From Caulobacter sp. NIBR2454 (GTDB lineage: Bacteria > Pseudomonadota > Alphaproteobacteria > Caulobacterales > Caulobacteraceae): 64,000 bases of DNA. Each line of letters begins with the position of its first letter. The stretch's first letter is position 1. Shown here in pieces: positions 1 through 12,185 of the stretch. Below the pieces are notes generated by a model. The model ran no database searches and was not told the DNA's origin. It was given only the letters and a program-made list of their open reading frames with translations. The stretch lies in NCBI RefSeq assembly GCF_027474405.1, contig NZ_CP114871.1, positions 2,799,001 through 2,863,000 of the forward strand. The letters run 5' to 3'. A program made the position numbers and the translations under genes.

Positions 1-1454
1 CGCCGGAGGGCAGCAAGACCCTGGTCGATCTGTTCCGCGCCGAGGTGGAGGAGAAGGCTGGCCCAACCCTCGACCGCCTGACCGGTTCGATCGCCGACCA
101 GGCCGCCTTCGGCAAGATCGCCCGCGAGATCCTGCGCGAGCTTGGCCTGGACGAGAGCGAAGCCGACGCCACCGAATCTTCCGACGAGGACGAAGGCGAC
201 GAGAACGAAGGCCCCACCGAGGGCGAGGACGAGAACGACGACGACGGTGAGGGCCAGCAGCCGGAGGGCTCGGCCCAGCAGGAGACCGACGCGTCAGACC
301 AAGACGCCGAGGCTGGCGACGAGCAATCGGTCCAGACCGACGACGAAGGCGACGCTGAAGCCACCGACGAAGCGCCCGAGATGGGCGACGGCGCCAAGCC
401 CGCACGCCCCGACAGCCGCGACGATGGCCGGGCCGAGCCGCCCTACAAGATATTCACCGCCGTCAACGATGAGGTCGTCGGCGCCGAGGACCTGTGCGAC
501 GCCGAGGAGCTGAACCGCCTGCGCGGCTATCTGGACCAGCAGTTGTCCAGCCTGTCCTCGGTCGTCTCGCGCCTGGCCAACAAGCTGCAGCGGCGCCTGA
601 TGGCCCAGCAGAACCGTTCCTGGACCTTCGATCTCGAGGAAGGGATGTTGGACGTCGCGCGTCTGACCCGCGTGATCATCGACCCGACGGCGCCGCTATC
701 CTTCAAGCAGGAGGAAGATGTCGAGTTCCGCGACACGGTCGTGACCATCCTGATCGACAATTCCGGCTCTATGCGGGGGCGCCCGATCATGGTGGCGGCC
801 GTGTGCGCCGACATCCTGGCGCGCACCCTGGAGCGGTGCGGGGTCAAGACCGAGATTCTCGGCTTCACCACCAAGGCCTGGAAAGGCGGGGCCAGCCGCG
901 ACGAATGGATCAAGGCCGGCAAGCCGCCCGCGCCTGGCCGCCTGAACGACCTGCGCCACATTATCTACAAGGCCGCCGACGCGCCCTGGCGCCGCGCCCG
1001 CCGCAACCTCGGCCTGATGATGCGCGAAGGGTTGCTCAAGGAAAATATCGACGGCGAGGCCCTGATGTGGGCGCACCAGCGCCTGATCGGCCGGCCCGAG
1101 CAACGCCGCATCCTGATGGTCATTTCCGACGGCGCCCCCGTGGATGATTCGACCCTGTCGGTGAACTCCGGCCATTACCTGGAGCGCCACCTGCGCCAGG
1201 TCATCGGCGAGATCGAGGGCAAGAGCCCGGTCGAGCTGCTGGCCATCGGCATCGGGCACGATGTGACGCGTTACTACCGCCGCGCCGTGACTATCGTCGA
1301 TGTCGAGCAGTTAGGCGGGGTCCTGGTCGAGCAACTCGCCGGCCTGTTCGAAGAAGAACCCAAGGCCGTAGGTCGCGCCAAGGGCCTGTTGCCGCCTCTG
1401 CCCACAGTTCAGGGCGGAGCGCCAAAGTCGCGTCGCGTTGGAGTGCCTGCATGA
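1..1454 (+). CDS. cobT: Cobaltochelatase subunit CobT, 5' truncated by the window edge
   Basis: CobT with CobS forms the AAA-type chaperone of the aerobic (CobNST) cobaltochelatase that inserts Co2+ into hydrogenobyrinate a,c-diamide during cobalamin synthesis. The frame is open to base 3, so the gene begins outside the window; the GTG at 45 is internal. The visible protein has a long Asp/Glu-rich linker (bases about 150-430), typical of CobT, then a C-terminal von Willebrand A domain whose MIDAS signature D-N-S-G-S-M is encoded near 755-775. The protein ends with TGA at 1452-1454, overlapping the ATG of the next gene by 4 bases, so the two are probably translationally coupled. The other cob genes must lie elsewhere; CobS is often just upstream. 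Confidence 0.93.
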   Translation, partial: PEGSKTLVDLFRAEVEEKAGPTLDRLTGSIADQAAFGKIAREILRELGLDESEADATESSDEDEGDENEGPTEGEDENDDDGEGQQPEGSAQQETDASDQDAEAGDEQSVQTDDEGDAEATDEAPEMGDGAKPARPDSRDDGRAEPPYKIFTAVNDEVVGAEDLCDAEELNRLRGYLDQQLSSLSSVVSRLANKLQRRLMAQQNRSWTFDLEEGMLDVARLTRVIIDPTAPLSFKQEEDVEFRDTVVTILIDNSGSMRGRPIMVAAVCADILARTLERCGVKTEILGFTTKAWKGGASRDEWIKAGKPPAPGRLNDLRHIIYKAADAPWRRARRNLGLMMREGLLKENIDGEALMWAHQRLIGRPEQRRILMVISDGAPVDDSTLSVNSGHYLERHLRQVIGEIEGKSPVELLAIGIGHDVTRYYRRAVTIVDVEQLGGVLVEQLAGLFEEEPKAVGRAKGLLPPLPTVQGGAPKSRRVGVPA

Positions 1455-2509
1455 ACCGTCTCGTCCGCCTGACCGCCGCCACCGCCCTTTGCGGCGCTCT
1501 GCTGGCGAGCTGCGCGCCCGAGGCCCCGCCCCTTCTGCCGCTGGCGCCGGTTCCAGCGGGGCCCAGCTTTACGGTTCAGACCACGCCAGTTCCGCTCAAT
1601 CCAAGCGACCCGGCGCAGACCAAGATCGGCAACTTCACCTTCGCCGGCGGCATCGCGATCACCAGCAGCGATTCGACCCGCCTGCACGGCCTGTCGACGC
1701 TCACGATCCTGCCCGATCATCGAATTCTCTCGGCAAGCGACGATGGGGATGTCTTCGAGGCGCGTCTGGTGCTGGACGAACAAGATCGCCTGGTCGGGCT
1801 GAAGGACACCAAGATCGAGCCCCTCAAAGGCCTCGACGGCAAGCCATTGGCCGGCAAGGAATGGGCCGACGCCGAAGGCATGACCGTCCTGCCCAATGGC
1901 GATCGCCTGATCAGCTTCGAGCGCAACCATCGCATCTGGCGCTATCCCGCTGACGGCGGTCTGCCCGTGGTCGCCCCCTCGCCCCAGACCATCTTCCCCG
2001 AGAACGAGGGCATGGAAGCCCTGGCCTTCTTCCCCGCCGCAGGCCCGGATGCCTACATCGTCGGCGGCGAAGAGGGCGAGGTGTGGGTCTGCAAGCTGTC
2101 GGGCGGCTGTCAGTCGGCGCCGCCGCAGATGGGCCCCGACATCGCCTACGGCCTCGTCGCGTTCAGCGCTTTTGATGGCGCGGCTGTCGCGGTGATGCAC
2201 CGCGCCTGGGACCCGATCCAAGGCAGCCGGATTCAGGTGAGTCTCGTCGGCGATCCCCTGACCAAGCGACGCTTCCCGCTGGTGTCGGACCGGCTGACAT
2301 TGAAGGGTCCGCTTACGGTGGACAATTTCGAGGGTCTAGCCGTCACGCGGAACGCCGCTGGCGGCACGCGCCTCTACCTGATGTCGGATGATAACTTCTC
2401 GGCCCGGCAGCGCACGCTGCTGCTGGCCTTCGACTGGGTTCCGGCGGCGCCGCCAGCGGTGATTCCCAAGGCCCCAGTTCGCAAAAGAACCGGCAAGGCT
2501 AAGAGCTGA
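1451..2509 (+). CDS. Esterase-like phytase-domain lipoprotein
   Basis: A 352-residue exported protein. The N-terminus has a hydrophobic signal ending in a lipobox (L-L-A-S-C near residue 20), so it is probably a lipid-anchored periplasmic or outer-membrane protein. The rest looks like the 'esterase-like activity of phytase' family: a beta-propeller-like protein with repeated D/G turns, a conserved G-L-S-T-L motif near residue 80 and an E-G-M motif near residue 195. The substrate is unknown; the family name is historical and phytase activity should not be assumed. Its ATG overlaps the cobT stop codon (ATGA), suggesting coupled translation, though no functional link to cobalamin is evident. Confidence 0.8.
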   Translation: MNRLVRLTAATALCGALLASCAPEAPPLLPLAPVPAGPSFTVQTTPVPLNPSDPAQTKIGNFTFAGGIAITSSDSTRLHGLSTLTILPDHRILSASDDGDVFEARLVLDEQDRLVGLKDTKIEPLKGLDGKPLAGKEWADAEGMTVLPNGDRLISFERNHRIWRYPADGGLPVVAPSPQTIFPENEGMEALAFFPAAGPDAYIVGGEEGEVWVCKLSGGCQSAPPQMGPDIAYGLVAFSAFDGAAVAVMHRAWDPIQGSRIQVSLVGDPLTKRRFPLVSDRLTLKGPLTVDNFEGLAVTRNAAGGTRLYLMSDDNFSARQRTLLLAFDWVPAAPPAVIPKAPVRKRTGKAKS

Positions 2510-2709
2510 TTAAGAAACAGCCACTCTGAACACTTCTGATTAAGTATGTTGCACTGCAAAAAACTTGAGTGCGATGCAATATTTGGCCTTGAAGGTTTTT
2601 GCACCTCGACGTACAAAAACCCATCGACGGGATAACAAACCAAACCGTCGTGTTTGGGGAAAACGTGCCGGGAGGCGGTTGCCATCAACCTCCTCTTGGA
2701 GTCTTCAAA
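2506..2709 (+). promoter_or_regulatory. AT-rich repeat-bearing leader of the UrcA gene
   Basis: This 200-base gap is much more AT-rich than its surroundings. It holds a direct repeat C-TGATTAAG at 2506-2514 and 2536-2544, an 11-bp palindrome TTGCACTGCAA at 2549-2559 with further TTGCA/TGCAA copies at 2575-2579 and 2599-2603, and a perfect 8-bp inverted repeat (GGTTTTTG at 2594-2601, CAAAAACC at 2614-2621). A GGAG at about 2698-2701 is the likely ribosome binding site for the ATG at 2710. The layout suggests a regulated promoter and structured leader; the regulator is unknown. Confidence 0.4.
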
Positions 2710-3015
2710 ATGCGTAAGATCAACACTCTGGCCCTCGTTGTGTCTCTTGGGGCCGCCTTCGTCGCTGGCAATGCCGGCGCTGCCGAACTCCGCGTCTCCC
2801 TGGCCGGCAAGTCCGCCAAGGAAGCTCACGCCGAGATCCTGAAAGCCGCCAGCACGGTCTGCTGGCAGGACGTTCGTAGCGAAGCCCTCGCCGTGTACCT
2901 GTACCCGGCCTGCGTTCGCGCCAGCGTCAAGGACGCCGTTGCTCGGGTGAACAACCCGGAACTGGCCGCTTACACCAAGACCGCTTCCGTGAACTACTAC
3001 GCCCTGCAGCGCTAA
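2710..3015 (+). CDS. UrcA family protein (secreted, small)
   Basis: A 101-residue protein with a clear Sec signal peptide (cleavage likely after A-G-N-A-G-A-A near residue 24). The mature part, beginning E-L-R-V-S-L-A-G, with an A-A-S-T-V-C-W segment and a later C-V-R, follows the UrcA pattern: a small domain with two cysteines that may form a disulfide, common and multicopy in Caulobacterales and sphingomonads, function unknown. The start at 2710 is preferred over an upstream in-frame ATG at 2599 because the signal peptide begins there and a GGAG lies upstream. Confidence 0.72.
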   Translation: MRKINTLALVVSLGAAFVAGNAGAAELRVSLAGKSAKEAHAEILKAASTVCWQDVRSEALAVYLYPACVRASVKDAVARVNNPELAAYTKTASVNYYALQR

Positions 3016-3040
3016 GCGCTCGCAGACGCGAACAAGGCAA

Positions 3041-3069
3041 GGCCCGCGAGCGACCCTCGCGGGCCTTTT
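3041..3069 (+). terminator. Rho-independent terminator of the UrcA gene
   Basis: Perfect 10-bp stem: GGCCCGCGAG at 3041-3050 pairs with 3056-3065 across a 5-base loop, followed by TTTT at 3066-3069. Confidence 0.85.
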
Positions 3070-3116
3070 CTTTGCCTGGCCGCCAGCCCAACCGGCGATC
3101 CACGCATCCAGACGCG

Positions 3117-3149
3117 AAAAGGCCCGCAGGATCGCTCCTGCGGGCCTTT
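3117..3149 (-). terminator. Rho-independent terminator of rpmB, possibly bidirectional
   Basis: Perfect 10-bp stem: GGCCCGCAGG at 3121-3130 pairs with 3137-3146. AAAA at 3117-3120 gives a T-run on the minus strand just after the rpmB stop, and TTT at 3147-3149 gives a weaker run on the plus strand. Confidence 0.8.
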
Positions 3150-3174
3150 CGTATCTTTGAAGCGACTAGGTCGC

Positions 3175-3474
3175 TTAGGCTGCGGCGGCTTGCGTCGCGG
3201 CCTTGGCCTTCACCTGGCGCTTGATCTTCAGGGCGCGCGGCGACAGCAGCTCGTCCTTGGAGCCCAGCAGGAACACGTCAAGGCCACCCTTGTAGTCCAG
3301 GGTGCGCAGGGCGGCGTTGCTGATCCGCAGCTTGAAGGTCTGACCCAGGGAGTCGGACTGCAGCGTGACGGGCGACAGCGCGGGCAGGAAGCGGCGCTTG
3401 GTCTTGATGTTCGAGTGGCTCACATTGTGGCCGACCATCGGACCGATACCAGTGAGTTCGCAACGACGCGACAT
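3175..3474 (-). CDS. rpmB: 50S ribosomal protein L28
   Basis: A 99-residue basic protein starting M-S-R-R-C-E-L-T-G, the standard L28 N-terminus, with the V-S-H-S-N-x-K-T-K-R-R-F segment near residues 20-31. L28 sits near the exit side of the large subunit. An in-frame upstream ATG at 3624 would add 50 residues of unlike composition and is rejected. The length and the Ala/Lys-rich tail are normal for alphaproteobacteria. It stands alone, facing the UrcA gene, with its own terminator. Divergent from the DUF3617 gene to the right. Confidence 0.97.
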   Translation of the reverse strand: MSRRCELTGIGPMVGHNVSHSNIKTKRRFLPALSPVTLQSDSLGQTFKLRISNAALRTLDYKGGLDVFLLGSKDELLSPRALKIKRQVKAKAATQAAAA

Positions 3475-3659
3475 AACGGACACCTTGCTGGGCGAAGCAA
3501 ACTTCGCAAAAGAATATCGGACACGCCAAGGAAGACCTCGGCGCGAGAGGGGGCGATATAGGCGACGGCGACGCTGAGAGTCAAGCCGCTCAAGGCCGAT
3601 CCGCAGGATGATCGTCAGCTTCAAGTGCGGTTCATTCGGGCTCCTATATGTAAGAAGCC

Positions 3660-4130
3660 ATGATGAAGCCCAAAGACGCCATCCGCCCCGTCGCCATCGC
3701 CCTGACCGCGGCCATTCTAGCCGTTCTGGGCGTCGCCACCGTCGCGCCCGCCGTCTTCGCCCAGGAGAAGGTCCCCGCCACCATCCTGCCGGGCCACTGG
3801 CAGTACAACTACAAGATCGGCGGCGTCCTCCCAGTGGGCAAGGAGCTGAAGTGCCTGACCGCCAAGGACGTGGCTCAGTTCTCGGAAGGCATCTGCACCC
3901 GCAAGTTCAAGTGCGTCTACGAGCGCAAGGTCGTCGGCGACGGCCATATCGACTTGAAGGGCGTGTGGATCGACAAGAAGAACCGCGAAGCCCCGGTGAA
4001 GGGCAAGGGGACCTATACGCCCGAGACCTTCAAGCTGGACGTCAACGTCACCACTATCCACGGCCTGCCCCTTTCGGGCGTCATGGAAGCCAAGCGCCTC
4101 AGTGCTACGTGCCCTGCCGCTACGGAATAG
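3660..4130 (+). CDS. DUF3617 family exported protein
   Basis: A 156-residue protein (ATG at 3660 or 3663) with a signal peptide ending near V-F-A-Q-E (about residue 35). The mature part matches the DUF3617 layout: G-H-W-Q-Y-N-Y near the start, four cysteines (C-L-T, C-T-R-K-F-K-C, and a final T-C-P), and a G-T-Y-T-P-E motif before the C-terminal strand. The family consists of small periplasmic beta proteins of unknown function, abundant in Caulobacter. No operon partner; a short gap separates it from the AraC gene. Confidence 0.75.
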   Translation: MMKPKDAIRPVAIALTAAILAVLGVATVAPAVFAQEKVPATILPGHWQYNYKIGGVLPVGKELKCLTAKDVAQFSEGICTRKFKCVYERKVVGDGHIDLKGVWIDKKNREAPVKGKGTYTPETFKLDVNVTTIHGLPLSGVMEAKRLSATCPAATE

Positions 4131-4161
4131 AGCGAGCGCCTTTTTCTGATATAGCGGCGGC

Positions 4162-4884
4162 ATGCTCGTGCGCGCCGCCACCCTGCATCAGTCCGACACC
4201 GTCAGGGCGCGCCTAACCTGGTATCCGCCGGGACTTGTCCAGCGGGCCCACGAGCACGAGAAGGCGCAGGTCTCCTTTCTTCTGCTAGGCGGCTTTCGCG
4301 AGACCGAACGACGCCAAGAGATGGACCCCGCCGGCCGCGTCATGACCGCCCGCCCCGCCGGCGCGAGCCACGCTGTCGAGTACGGGCCTCAAGGCGCTCT
4401 GTTGTTGAGTTTCGATATGACCGAGAACGCGCCGCGCCCCACAGGCGGCTGGCGCGCGATCGACGCCCACACGAGCGGTCTGATTCGCGCCGCTTTGACA
4501 GCCGGCCAGCCAGCCGAAATCCTGGGCGATCTCGCGGCCCTGCCCTCCAAATTGTCTTTGAGGCCCGCCGCTCCAGCCTGGTTGCGGCAAGCGCGCAAAG
4601 CCCTGCGTGAAGCGCCCGAAGCGATAGACATCGAAACAGCGGCGCGGCAGGCGGGCGTCCACCGCACGCATTTCAGCCGTCAGTTCACCGCCTGCTACGG
4701 GATCGCGCCTTCGCTCTATCGCCGGCGCTGGATGGCGGCCCGCGCCGCCGCCGCCGCGATGTCCGGGGAAAGCCTGGCCCAGGCGGCGGCCGAAGGCGGC
4801 TTTGCGGACCAAAGTCACATGGCCCGGACCGTGCTGTCGGAGACGGGCCTGCCGCTTTCACGCATCCGCGCCCTGCTGAGCTGA
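4162..4884 (+). CDS. AraC family transcriptional regulator
   Basis: A 240-residue regulator. The N-terminal third resembles a cupin sensing domain (W-Y-P-P-G then a His/Glu-rich stretch H-E-H-E near residue 29). The C-terminal 90 residues form the AraC double helix-turn-helix: first helix pair around the A-A-R-Q-A-G-V-H-R-T-H-F-S-R segment, second around A-A-E-G-G-F-A-D-Q-S-H. The effector is unknown. It lies 48 bases upstream of the serine hydrolase gene on the same strand, so that gene is a plausible target, but no operator could be picked out. Confidence 0.85.
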   Translation: MLVRAATLHQSDTVRARLTWYPPGLVQRAHEHEKAQVSFLLLGGFRETERRQEMDPAGRVMTARPAGASHAVEYGPQGALLLSFDMTENAPRPTGGWRAIDAHTSGLIRAALTAGQPAEILGDLAALPSKLSLRPAAPAWLRQARKALREAPEAIDIETAARQAGVHRTHFSRQFTACYGIAPSLYRRRWMAARAAAAAMSGESLAQAAAEGGFADQSHMARTVLSETGLPLSRIRALLS

Positions 4885-4932
4885 CGCTACATCTGTTCTA
4901 GCGCGCGCCGTCGCAGCGAGGTGAAAGGCGGT

Positions 4933-6435
4933 ATGAAAACCATCACGGCTGTCGCCCTCGCCCTTATCTCCGCGTCCCCCGCCCTAGCGGCCGATTCGTC
5001 TCCGGCGGCGTTCACCGCCGCCGCCGAACGTGTCCTGGCGCTGAGCAAGGCCACACGGGCCGCGCCCGGCGCATCTCCGGCCGTAGCCGTGATCATGGTC
5101 GCCCGCGGTCAAAAGCCCGTCATCCATGTCGAAGGCGTCGCCTCGGCGGGTGCGGGCGCGCCGGTCTCCAAGGACACACCCTTCTATATAGCCTCGATGA
5201 CCAAGGCCTATGTCGGCCTGATGGCGGCCGAGCTTGATCGGCGCGGCGTCTTTGACCTGGACACCACCGTGGCGCAGGTCTGGCCCAAAACGCGCATCGA
5301 CGGCGTGGACCTAACGACGATTCGCATGCGCGATCTTCTGTCCCACCAGGGCGCTTTCGAAAATGAAGCCCTGAGCTTTCGCACCGCCTATAGCGACAAG
5401 GTCCCTGTGGCGGACTATGGGCGCCTGCTAGACCAGGCCTCGACCCCACGTCCCGCGGGCTTTCGCTATGACAACCTCGGCTACCTTGTCTACGCGGCCG
5501 CGCTTGAGCTGAAGACCGGACGATCGTGGCAGGAACACCTCAAGCGCGAAGTCCTCGATCCCCTTGGCCTGGATCACACCAGCCCACGCGTCTCTGACTT
5601 TCCCGCCGGCGCTTCACCTTCGCCCCACCAATGGACTACCCGGGGCTGGCGCGTTGTGGCGCTGAAGGATGACGCCCTGATGCATGCCGCGGGCGGCCTC
5701 GTCTCCAGTGGAGAGGACATGGCTTCGTGGCTACAGGCGCAGATTGACCGCAAGGGTGTGCCTGCCGCCTCCTTCGCCGAGGCTCAGACCGCCCAGACCC
5801 CGTCGCACGTCCAGGCCGTCACTCGGCCGGGCCTTACATGCACCGCCTACACCCTGGGCTGGCACGATTGCCGTCACGGCGCGGTGAGGGTTCTGGCCCA
5901 TGGCGGCGGCTATACGGGCTTTCGGTCGGAAATGGCCTTCTCCCCCGATCTGGGCGTGGGGATCGCGGTGCTTACCAATTCCGACAGCATGACGGGCGCC
6001 TTGGGCGGCGACCTGTCGGCGGCCTTTTTCGAGAGCTTTGACGCCAAGTCTCCCGCGCGCGACGCCAAGACTTTCGGCGAGGCGTACGCCGCCTCGGTCG
6101 CTCGTCAGGCTGCGGGCCGCGACACCCGGCTCGCCAAGGGGCGGGCCGACGCCCAGTGGGCGGGCTGGGCCTGGAGGCCGGACGCCGAAGCGTTGCGGGA
6201 CTATGCCGGCGTCTGGCGCAGCCCCGCCTTCGGGGACATGGTGGTCTCCGCGAGCAATGGCGGCCTGGAGGCCCGTCTTGGGCTTGCGCGCCTGTCGCTC
6301 GAACCGGCAGCTCCCGACCTTTTCGGGGCCATGGAGCCGTCCTCCGACAACCCCGACCCTGTCCGCTTCGAGACGCAGGCCGATGGTCGACGCGCGCTGG
6401 TCTGGAACAAGATCAGGTTCGAACGCGTCCGATAA
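4933..6435 (+). CDS. Serine hydrolase of the beta-lactamase/PBP4 family
   Basis: A 500-residue exported class C beta-lactamase-like hydrolase. A signal peptide ends near S-P-A-L-A-A-D (residue 20). The catalytic motifs are S-M-T-K near residue 88, Y-D-N near residue 179 and H-G-G near residue 324 in place of the K-T-G box, as in esterase and D-aminopeptidase members. A C-terminal beta domain of about 110 residues follows. Members cleave esters, amides or D-amino peptides; the sequence does not say which. The ATG at 4933 is chosen over the GTG at 4921 because the signal peptide starts there. It probably belongs with the upstream AraC gene. Confidence 0.85.
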   Translation: MKTITAVALALISASPALAADSSPAAFTAAAERVLALSKATRAAPGASPAVAVIMVARGQKPVIHVEGVASAGAGAPVSKDTPFYIASMTKAYVGLMAAELDRRGVFDLDTTVAQVWPKTRIDGVDLTTIRMRDLLSHQGAFENEALSFRTAYSDKVPVADYGRLLDQASTPRPAGFRYDNLGYLVYAAALELKTGRSWQEHLKREVLDPLGLDHTSPRVSDFPAGASPSPHQWTTRGWRVVALKDDALMHAAGGLVSSGEDMASWLQAQIDRKGVPAASFAEAQTAQTPSHVQAVTRPGLTCTAYTLGWHDCRHGAVRVLAHGGGYTGFRSEMAFSPDLGVGIAVLTNSDSMTGALGGDLSAAFFESFDAKSPARDAKTFGEAYAASVARQAAGRDTRLAKGRADAQWAGWAWRPDAEALRDYAGVWRSPAFGDMVVSASNGGLEARLGLARLSLEPAAPDLFGAMEPSSDNPDPVRFETQADGRRALVWNKIRFERVR

Positions 6436-6494
6436 AGCTCAAGCCATTTGTGCCGCGCCCGAGTCGGGATACCATATCTCGTAGGGAACAAATC

Positions 6495-6521
6495 CCGAAT
6501 CGGCGGACGTCGCTGATTCGG
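6495..6521. terminator. Possible bidirectional terminator between convergent genes
   Basis: Inverted repeat: CCGAATCGGCG at 6495-6505 pairs with 6511-6521 over a 5-base loop, with one G-U pair. It lies between the convergent serine hydrolase and OsmC genes. No strong T-run follows on either strand, so function is uncertain. Confidence 0.4.
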
Positions 6522-6576
6522 TCATGATTCGTTTCGCTCGTGTTCGGGCCCGCGTCTTCTCGCGTTAATCCCTGCC

Positions 6577-7089
6577 TCAGTCCCGATCCGAATGCCGTGG
6601 CTGCGCCAGATTGGCCGCGTCGCTGGCCGGGAAGCTTTCCTCCAGGGCCTCATCCAGTTCGTCCTCGGTATAGGAGACGGCCGGCGGGGCGGCGGGAGCA
6701 TCGGACGACAAGGTCGTGGCGATGTCTGCTCCGTTAAGCAGGGTCAGGGTCACCGGCGTGCGCTCGGCGATATCGGCCAGACGCGCGCGCTGCGCATCGT
6801 CCAGATCGCCTTCAATGTGCAGGACCCGTTCGATCTTGCTGCGGTTCTCATCCTTGTAGTGCTTCAGGTCCACATGGACGGCCTTCAGCGGCCAACCCTT
6901 GCGGTCAGCGTACATCTTCAGGGTGATCGCCGTGCAAGAGCCCAGGCTGGCCAGCAGCAGGTCATACGGCGCCGGCCCCATGTCCTGACCGCCCAGGGCC
7001 GGCGGCTCGTCGCTGACCAACGCGTGCCGCCCGGTGGTGATGGCGGTGACAAAGGCTTGGTCCGAAATGCTGGCTTTGGCGCGGGCCAT
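6577..7089 (-). CDS. OsmC/Ohr-like family protein with an ESFPASD tail
   Basis: A 170-residue protein. Residues 1-135 have the OsmC fold: G-G-x-D-x-G-P-x-P-Y-D-L-L-L near 33-45, S-L-G-S-C with Cys52 in the peroxidatic position, and A-E-R-T-P-V near 108-113. OsmC/Ohr enzymes reduce organic hydroperoxides using two cysteines; here the second, normally in a C-P-V motif, is Thr, so classical two-cysteine chemistry is doubtful. Residues about 140-160 add a short acidic tail (D-E-A-L-E-E-S-F-P-A-S-D), a motif seen as a free small protein or tail in many bacteria. The start at 7089 is set by the family N-terminus. Divergent from the methyltransferase gene. Confidence 0.85.
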   Translation of the reverse strand: MARAKASISDQAFVTAITTGRHALVSDEPPALGGQDMGPAPYDLLLASLGSCTAITLKMYADRKGWPLKAVHVDLKHYKDENRSKIERVLHIEGDLDDAQRARLADIAERTPVTLTLLNGADIATTLSSDAPAAPPAVSYTEDELDEALEESFPASDAANLAQPRHSDRD

Positions 7090-7149
7090 GGCGGTCTCCC
7101 TGAGCGAAGGTCGACAGCTTAGATGGAGCCAGCCGACATCCAAGGCTAT

Positions 7150-8091
7150 ATGCGCCCCATGACGATATCGGACTTGAAGAATGGCGACGCCGCGCTCGGC
7201 GTCTATGGCGTCGCCCAGCATGGGGTCATCGACCCGCCTCGAGGCGTGCAGTTCTCGCCCCTGATCCCTGACGCCCAGGCGCTGGAGTACCAGCCGGACG
7301 GCAGCCTCGACGCCATGGTGGTGGCCGCGCCGCCTGGCGTGCTTGAGCGCCGCTATGTGCTGGCCCTCGCCTTGCGCGCCCTGAAGACCGGCGGCCGGCT
7401 CACGGCCCTGGCGCCCAAGGACAAGGGCGGCTCGCGCCTCCGCAAAGAGTTGGAGGCCTTCGGCTGCGTGGTCACCGAGGACGCCCGTCGCCACCACCGC
7501 ATCTGCATGATCGACCGCCCCGTAACGTTGGTCGGGATCGAAGAAGCCATCGCCGCCGGCGCGCCGCAGATCGCGCCCAAGCTGTCGATGTGGTCGCAGC
7601 CCGGCGTGTTCAGCTGGGATCGGGCCGATCCGGGCAGCGCCCTGCTGCTCAAGCACCTGCCCAAGCTGTCGGGCGCGGGCCTTGACGCCGGATGTGGCGT
7701 GGGCTTGCTGGCCAGGGATGTCCTCGCCCGGCCGACGGTGACCAAGCTCACCCTCATCGATATCGACCGCCGGGCGACCGACGCCGCCCGCCGCAATATC
7801 GAAGATCCGCGCGCCGAGATCGTTCAGGCCGATATCCGCGATCCGGACCTGAAGCTGGCCGACCTGGACTTCGTGGTCATGAACCCGCCGTTCCACGACG
7901 GCGGCCATGAGGACAAGCGCCTGGGCCAGGCCTTCGTCCAGCGCGCCGCCGACCTGTTACGCAAGGGCGGGCACCTGTGGCTGACCGCCAACCGCCACCT
8001 GCCCTACGAAGCCGCGCTGAACGAACGCTTCACCAAGGTCGAGCTGCGCGCCGAGGAAGGCGGCTTCAAGATCTACGAGGCGCGCAAGTGA
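7150..8091 (+). CDS. Class I SAM-dependent methyltransferase, RsmC-like
   Basis: About 313 residues, arranged like the 16S rRNA G1207 methyltransferase RsmC: an N-terminal degenerate methyltransferase-like half (residues about 20-150), then a catalytic half with a SAM-binding glycine motif D-A-G-C-G-V-G near residue 178 and the substrate-nitrogen motif N-P-P-F near residue 245. The N-P-P-F motif indicates exocyclic amine methylation of guanine or adenine. Start candidates are 7123, 7150 and 7159; 7150 is a compromise with AAGG just upstream. The stop overlaps an in-frame GTG of the pseudouridine synthase gene, so both RNA-modification genes form an operon. Confidence 0.8.
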   Translation: MRPMTISDLKNGDAALGVYGVAQHGVIDPPRGVQFSPLIPDAQALEYQPDGSLDAMVVAAPPGVLERRYVLALALRALKTGGRLTALAPKDKGGSRLRKELEAFGCVVTEDARRHHRICMIDRPVTLVGIEEAIAAGAPQIAPKLSMWSQPGVFSWDRADPGSALLLKHLPKLSGAGLDAGCGVGLLARDVLARPTVTKLTLIDIDRRATDAARRNIEDPRAEIVQADIRDPDLKLADLDFVVMNPPFHDGGHEDKRLGQAFVQRAADLLRKGGHLWLTANRHLPYEAALNERFTKVELRAEEGGFKIYEARK

Positions 8092-8114
8092 CCCAAGGTC
8101 CGGGCAAGGCGCTG

Positions 8115-8837
8115 ATGGCGCGGCTGGACCGCCTGCTGTCCAACATGGCCTACGGCTCGCGCCGCGAGGTGCAGGCCATGGTCGCGGCCGGTCAGGTGGT
8201 GCTGGACGGCAAGCCGCTGAAGGACGCGGGCCAGCGTATCGCGGTGACCGCCGATCTGCCCACGCGCATGACCGTGCGCGGCAAGCCCATAGACCCCCCG
8301 GCGCCCCTGACCCTGGTGATGCACAAGCCCTTAGGCGTGGTGTGCTCGCACAAGGAGGACGGCACGCGGATCTACGACCTGCTGCCACGCCGCTGGACCC
8401 TGCGCGATCCGGCCATCTCCACGGTCGGGCGGCTGGACAAGGACACGTCGGGCCTGATCCTGCTGACCGACGACGGTCCGCTGCTGCATAAGATCATCTC
8501 GCCCAAGCAACATGTGCCCAAGCGCTATCGCGTCACCCTCGACCGGCCGATGGGCGGTGACGAGGGCGCGACCTTCGCCGCCGGGACCCTGATGCTGGAG
8601 GGCGAGGACAAACCCCTGCTCCCCGCTGAGCTGGAGGTGCTGTCGCCGACCGAAGCGCTGCTGACCATCCACGAGGGCCGCTACCATCAGGTGCGTCGGA
8701 TGTTCGCCGCCGTCGGCAATCACGTGAACGCCCTGCACCGGGACCGCATCGGGACCCTGGCCCTGCCGGAAGACCTGGAGCCGGGGCAGTGGCGCGTGCT
8801 CACCCCGCAGGACGAGGCGGCGATCTTCGCGGCATAA
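8115..8837 (+). CDS. RsuA/RluE-type pseudouridine synthase
   Basis: A 240-residue rRNA pseudouridine synthase. An N-terminal S4 RNA-binding domain (residues 1-55) precedes the synthase domain with the catalytic signature G-R-L-D-K-D-T-S-G-L, Asp being the nucleophile. It isomerises uridine in rRNA; the exact site cannot be told from sequence (RsuA, RluB, RluE and RluF are similar). The ATG at 8115 has AAGG five bases upstream; a GTG at 8088 overlapping the previous stop (GTGA) would add 9 residues. It forms an operon with the RsmC-like gene. Confidence 0.88.
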   Translation: MARLDRLLSNMAYGSRREVQAMVAAGQVVLDGKPLKDAGQRIAVTADLPTRMTVRGKPIDPPAPLTLVMHKPLGVVCSHKEDGTRIYDLLPRRWTLRDPAISTVGRLDKDTSGLILLTDDGPLLHKIISPKQHVPKRYRVTLDRPMGGDEGATFAAGTLMLEGEDKPLLPAELEVLSPTEALLTIHEGRYHQVRRMFAAVGNHVNALHRDRIGTLALPEDLEPGQWRVLTPQDEAAIFAA

Positions 8838-8885
8838 CGCCAAGCTCCGCTTGCTTCCCCGGACGCACCGCCCCACTTTCCGCCC

Positions 8886-11818
<2,933 letters not shown>

Positions 11819-11822
<4 letters not shown>

Positions 11823-12127
11823 CCGACGACGCGGCCCGCATCGATGTGTGGCTGTGGCGGGCCCGGTTCTTCAAGACCCGGTCCATGGCCGCGAAGTTCG
11901 TGGACGAAGGCCGCGTTCGCCTGACCCGCGCCGGCGTTCAGACCCGACTCGACAAGCCGTCCCGCGCCCTCAGGCCGGGCGATGCGATCATGTTCCCGCT
12001 CGGCGGACGGCTGATCGCCGTGCAGGTGGAAGGCCTGGGCGAACGCCGCGGTCCGCCTGTCGAGGCCCGCGCGCTGTATTCGCTCTTAGAGGAAACCTCG
12101 CAGCCGCAAGAGAAGCCGTCACATTGA
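11819..12127 (+). CDS. RNA-binding S4 domain protein (Hsp15-like)
   Basis: A 102-residue protein made almost only of an S4 domain: R-I-D-V-W-L-W-R-A-R-F-F-K-T-R near residues 7-21 and a G-R-V-R-L-T strand. This is the arrangement of Hsp15, which in E. coli binds 50S subunits carrying a stalled nascent chain. It overlaps the helicase gene by 4 bases (ATGA), so the two are likely made together and may cooperate in RNA or ribosome quality control; that link is inferred from context only. Confidence 0.85.
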
Positions 12128-12185
12128 CAAGCCACGCCCCAAGGCCGATTAGGCCGCGCACACTGAGAAGGCCGCACGCGTTCCG

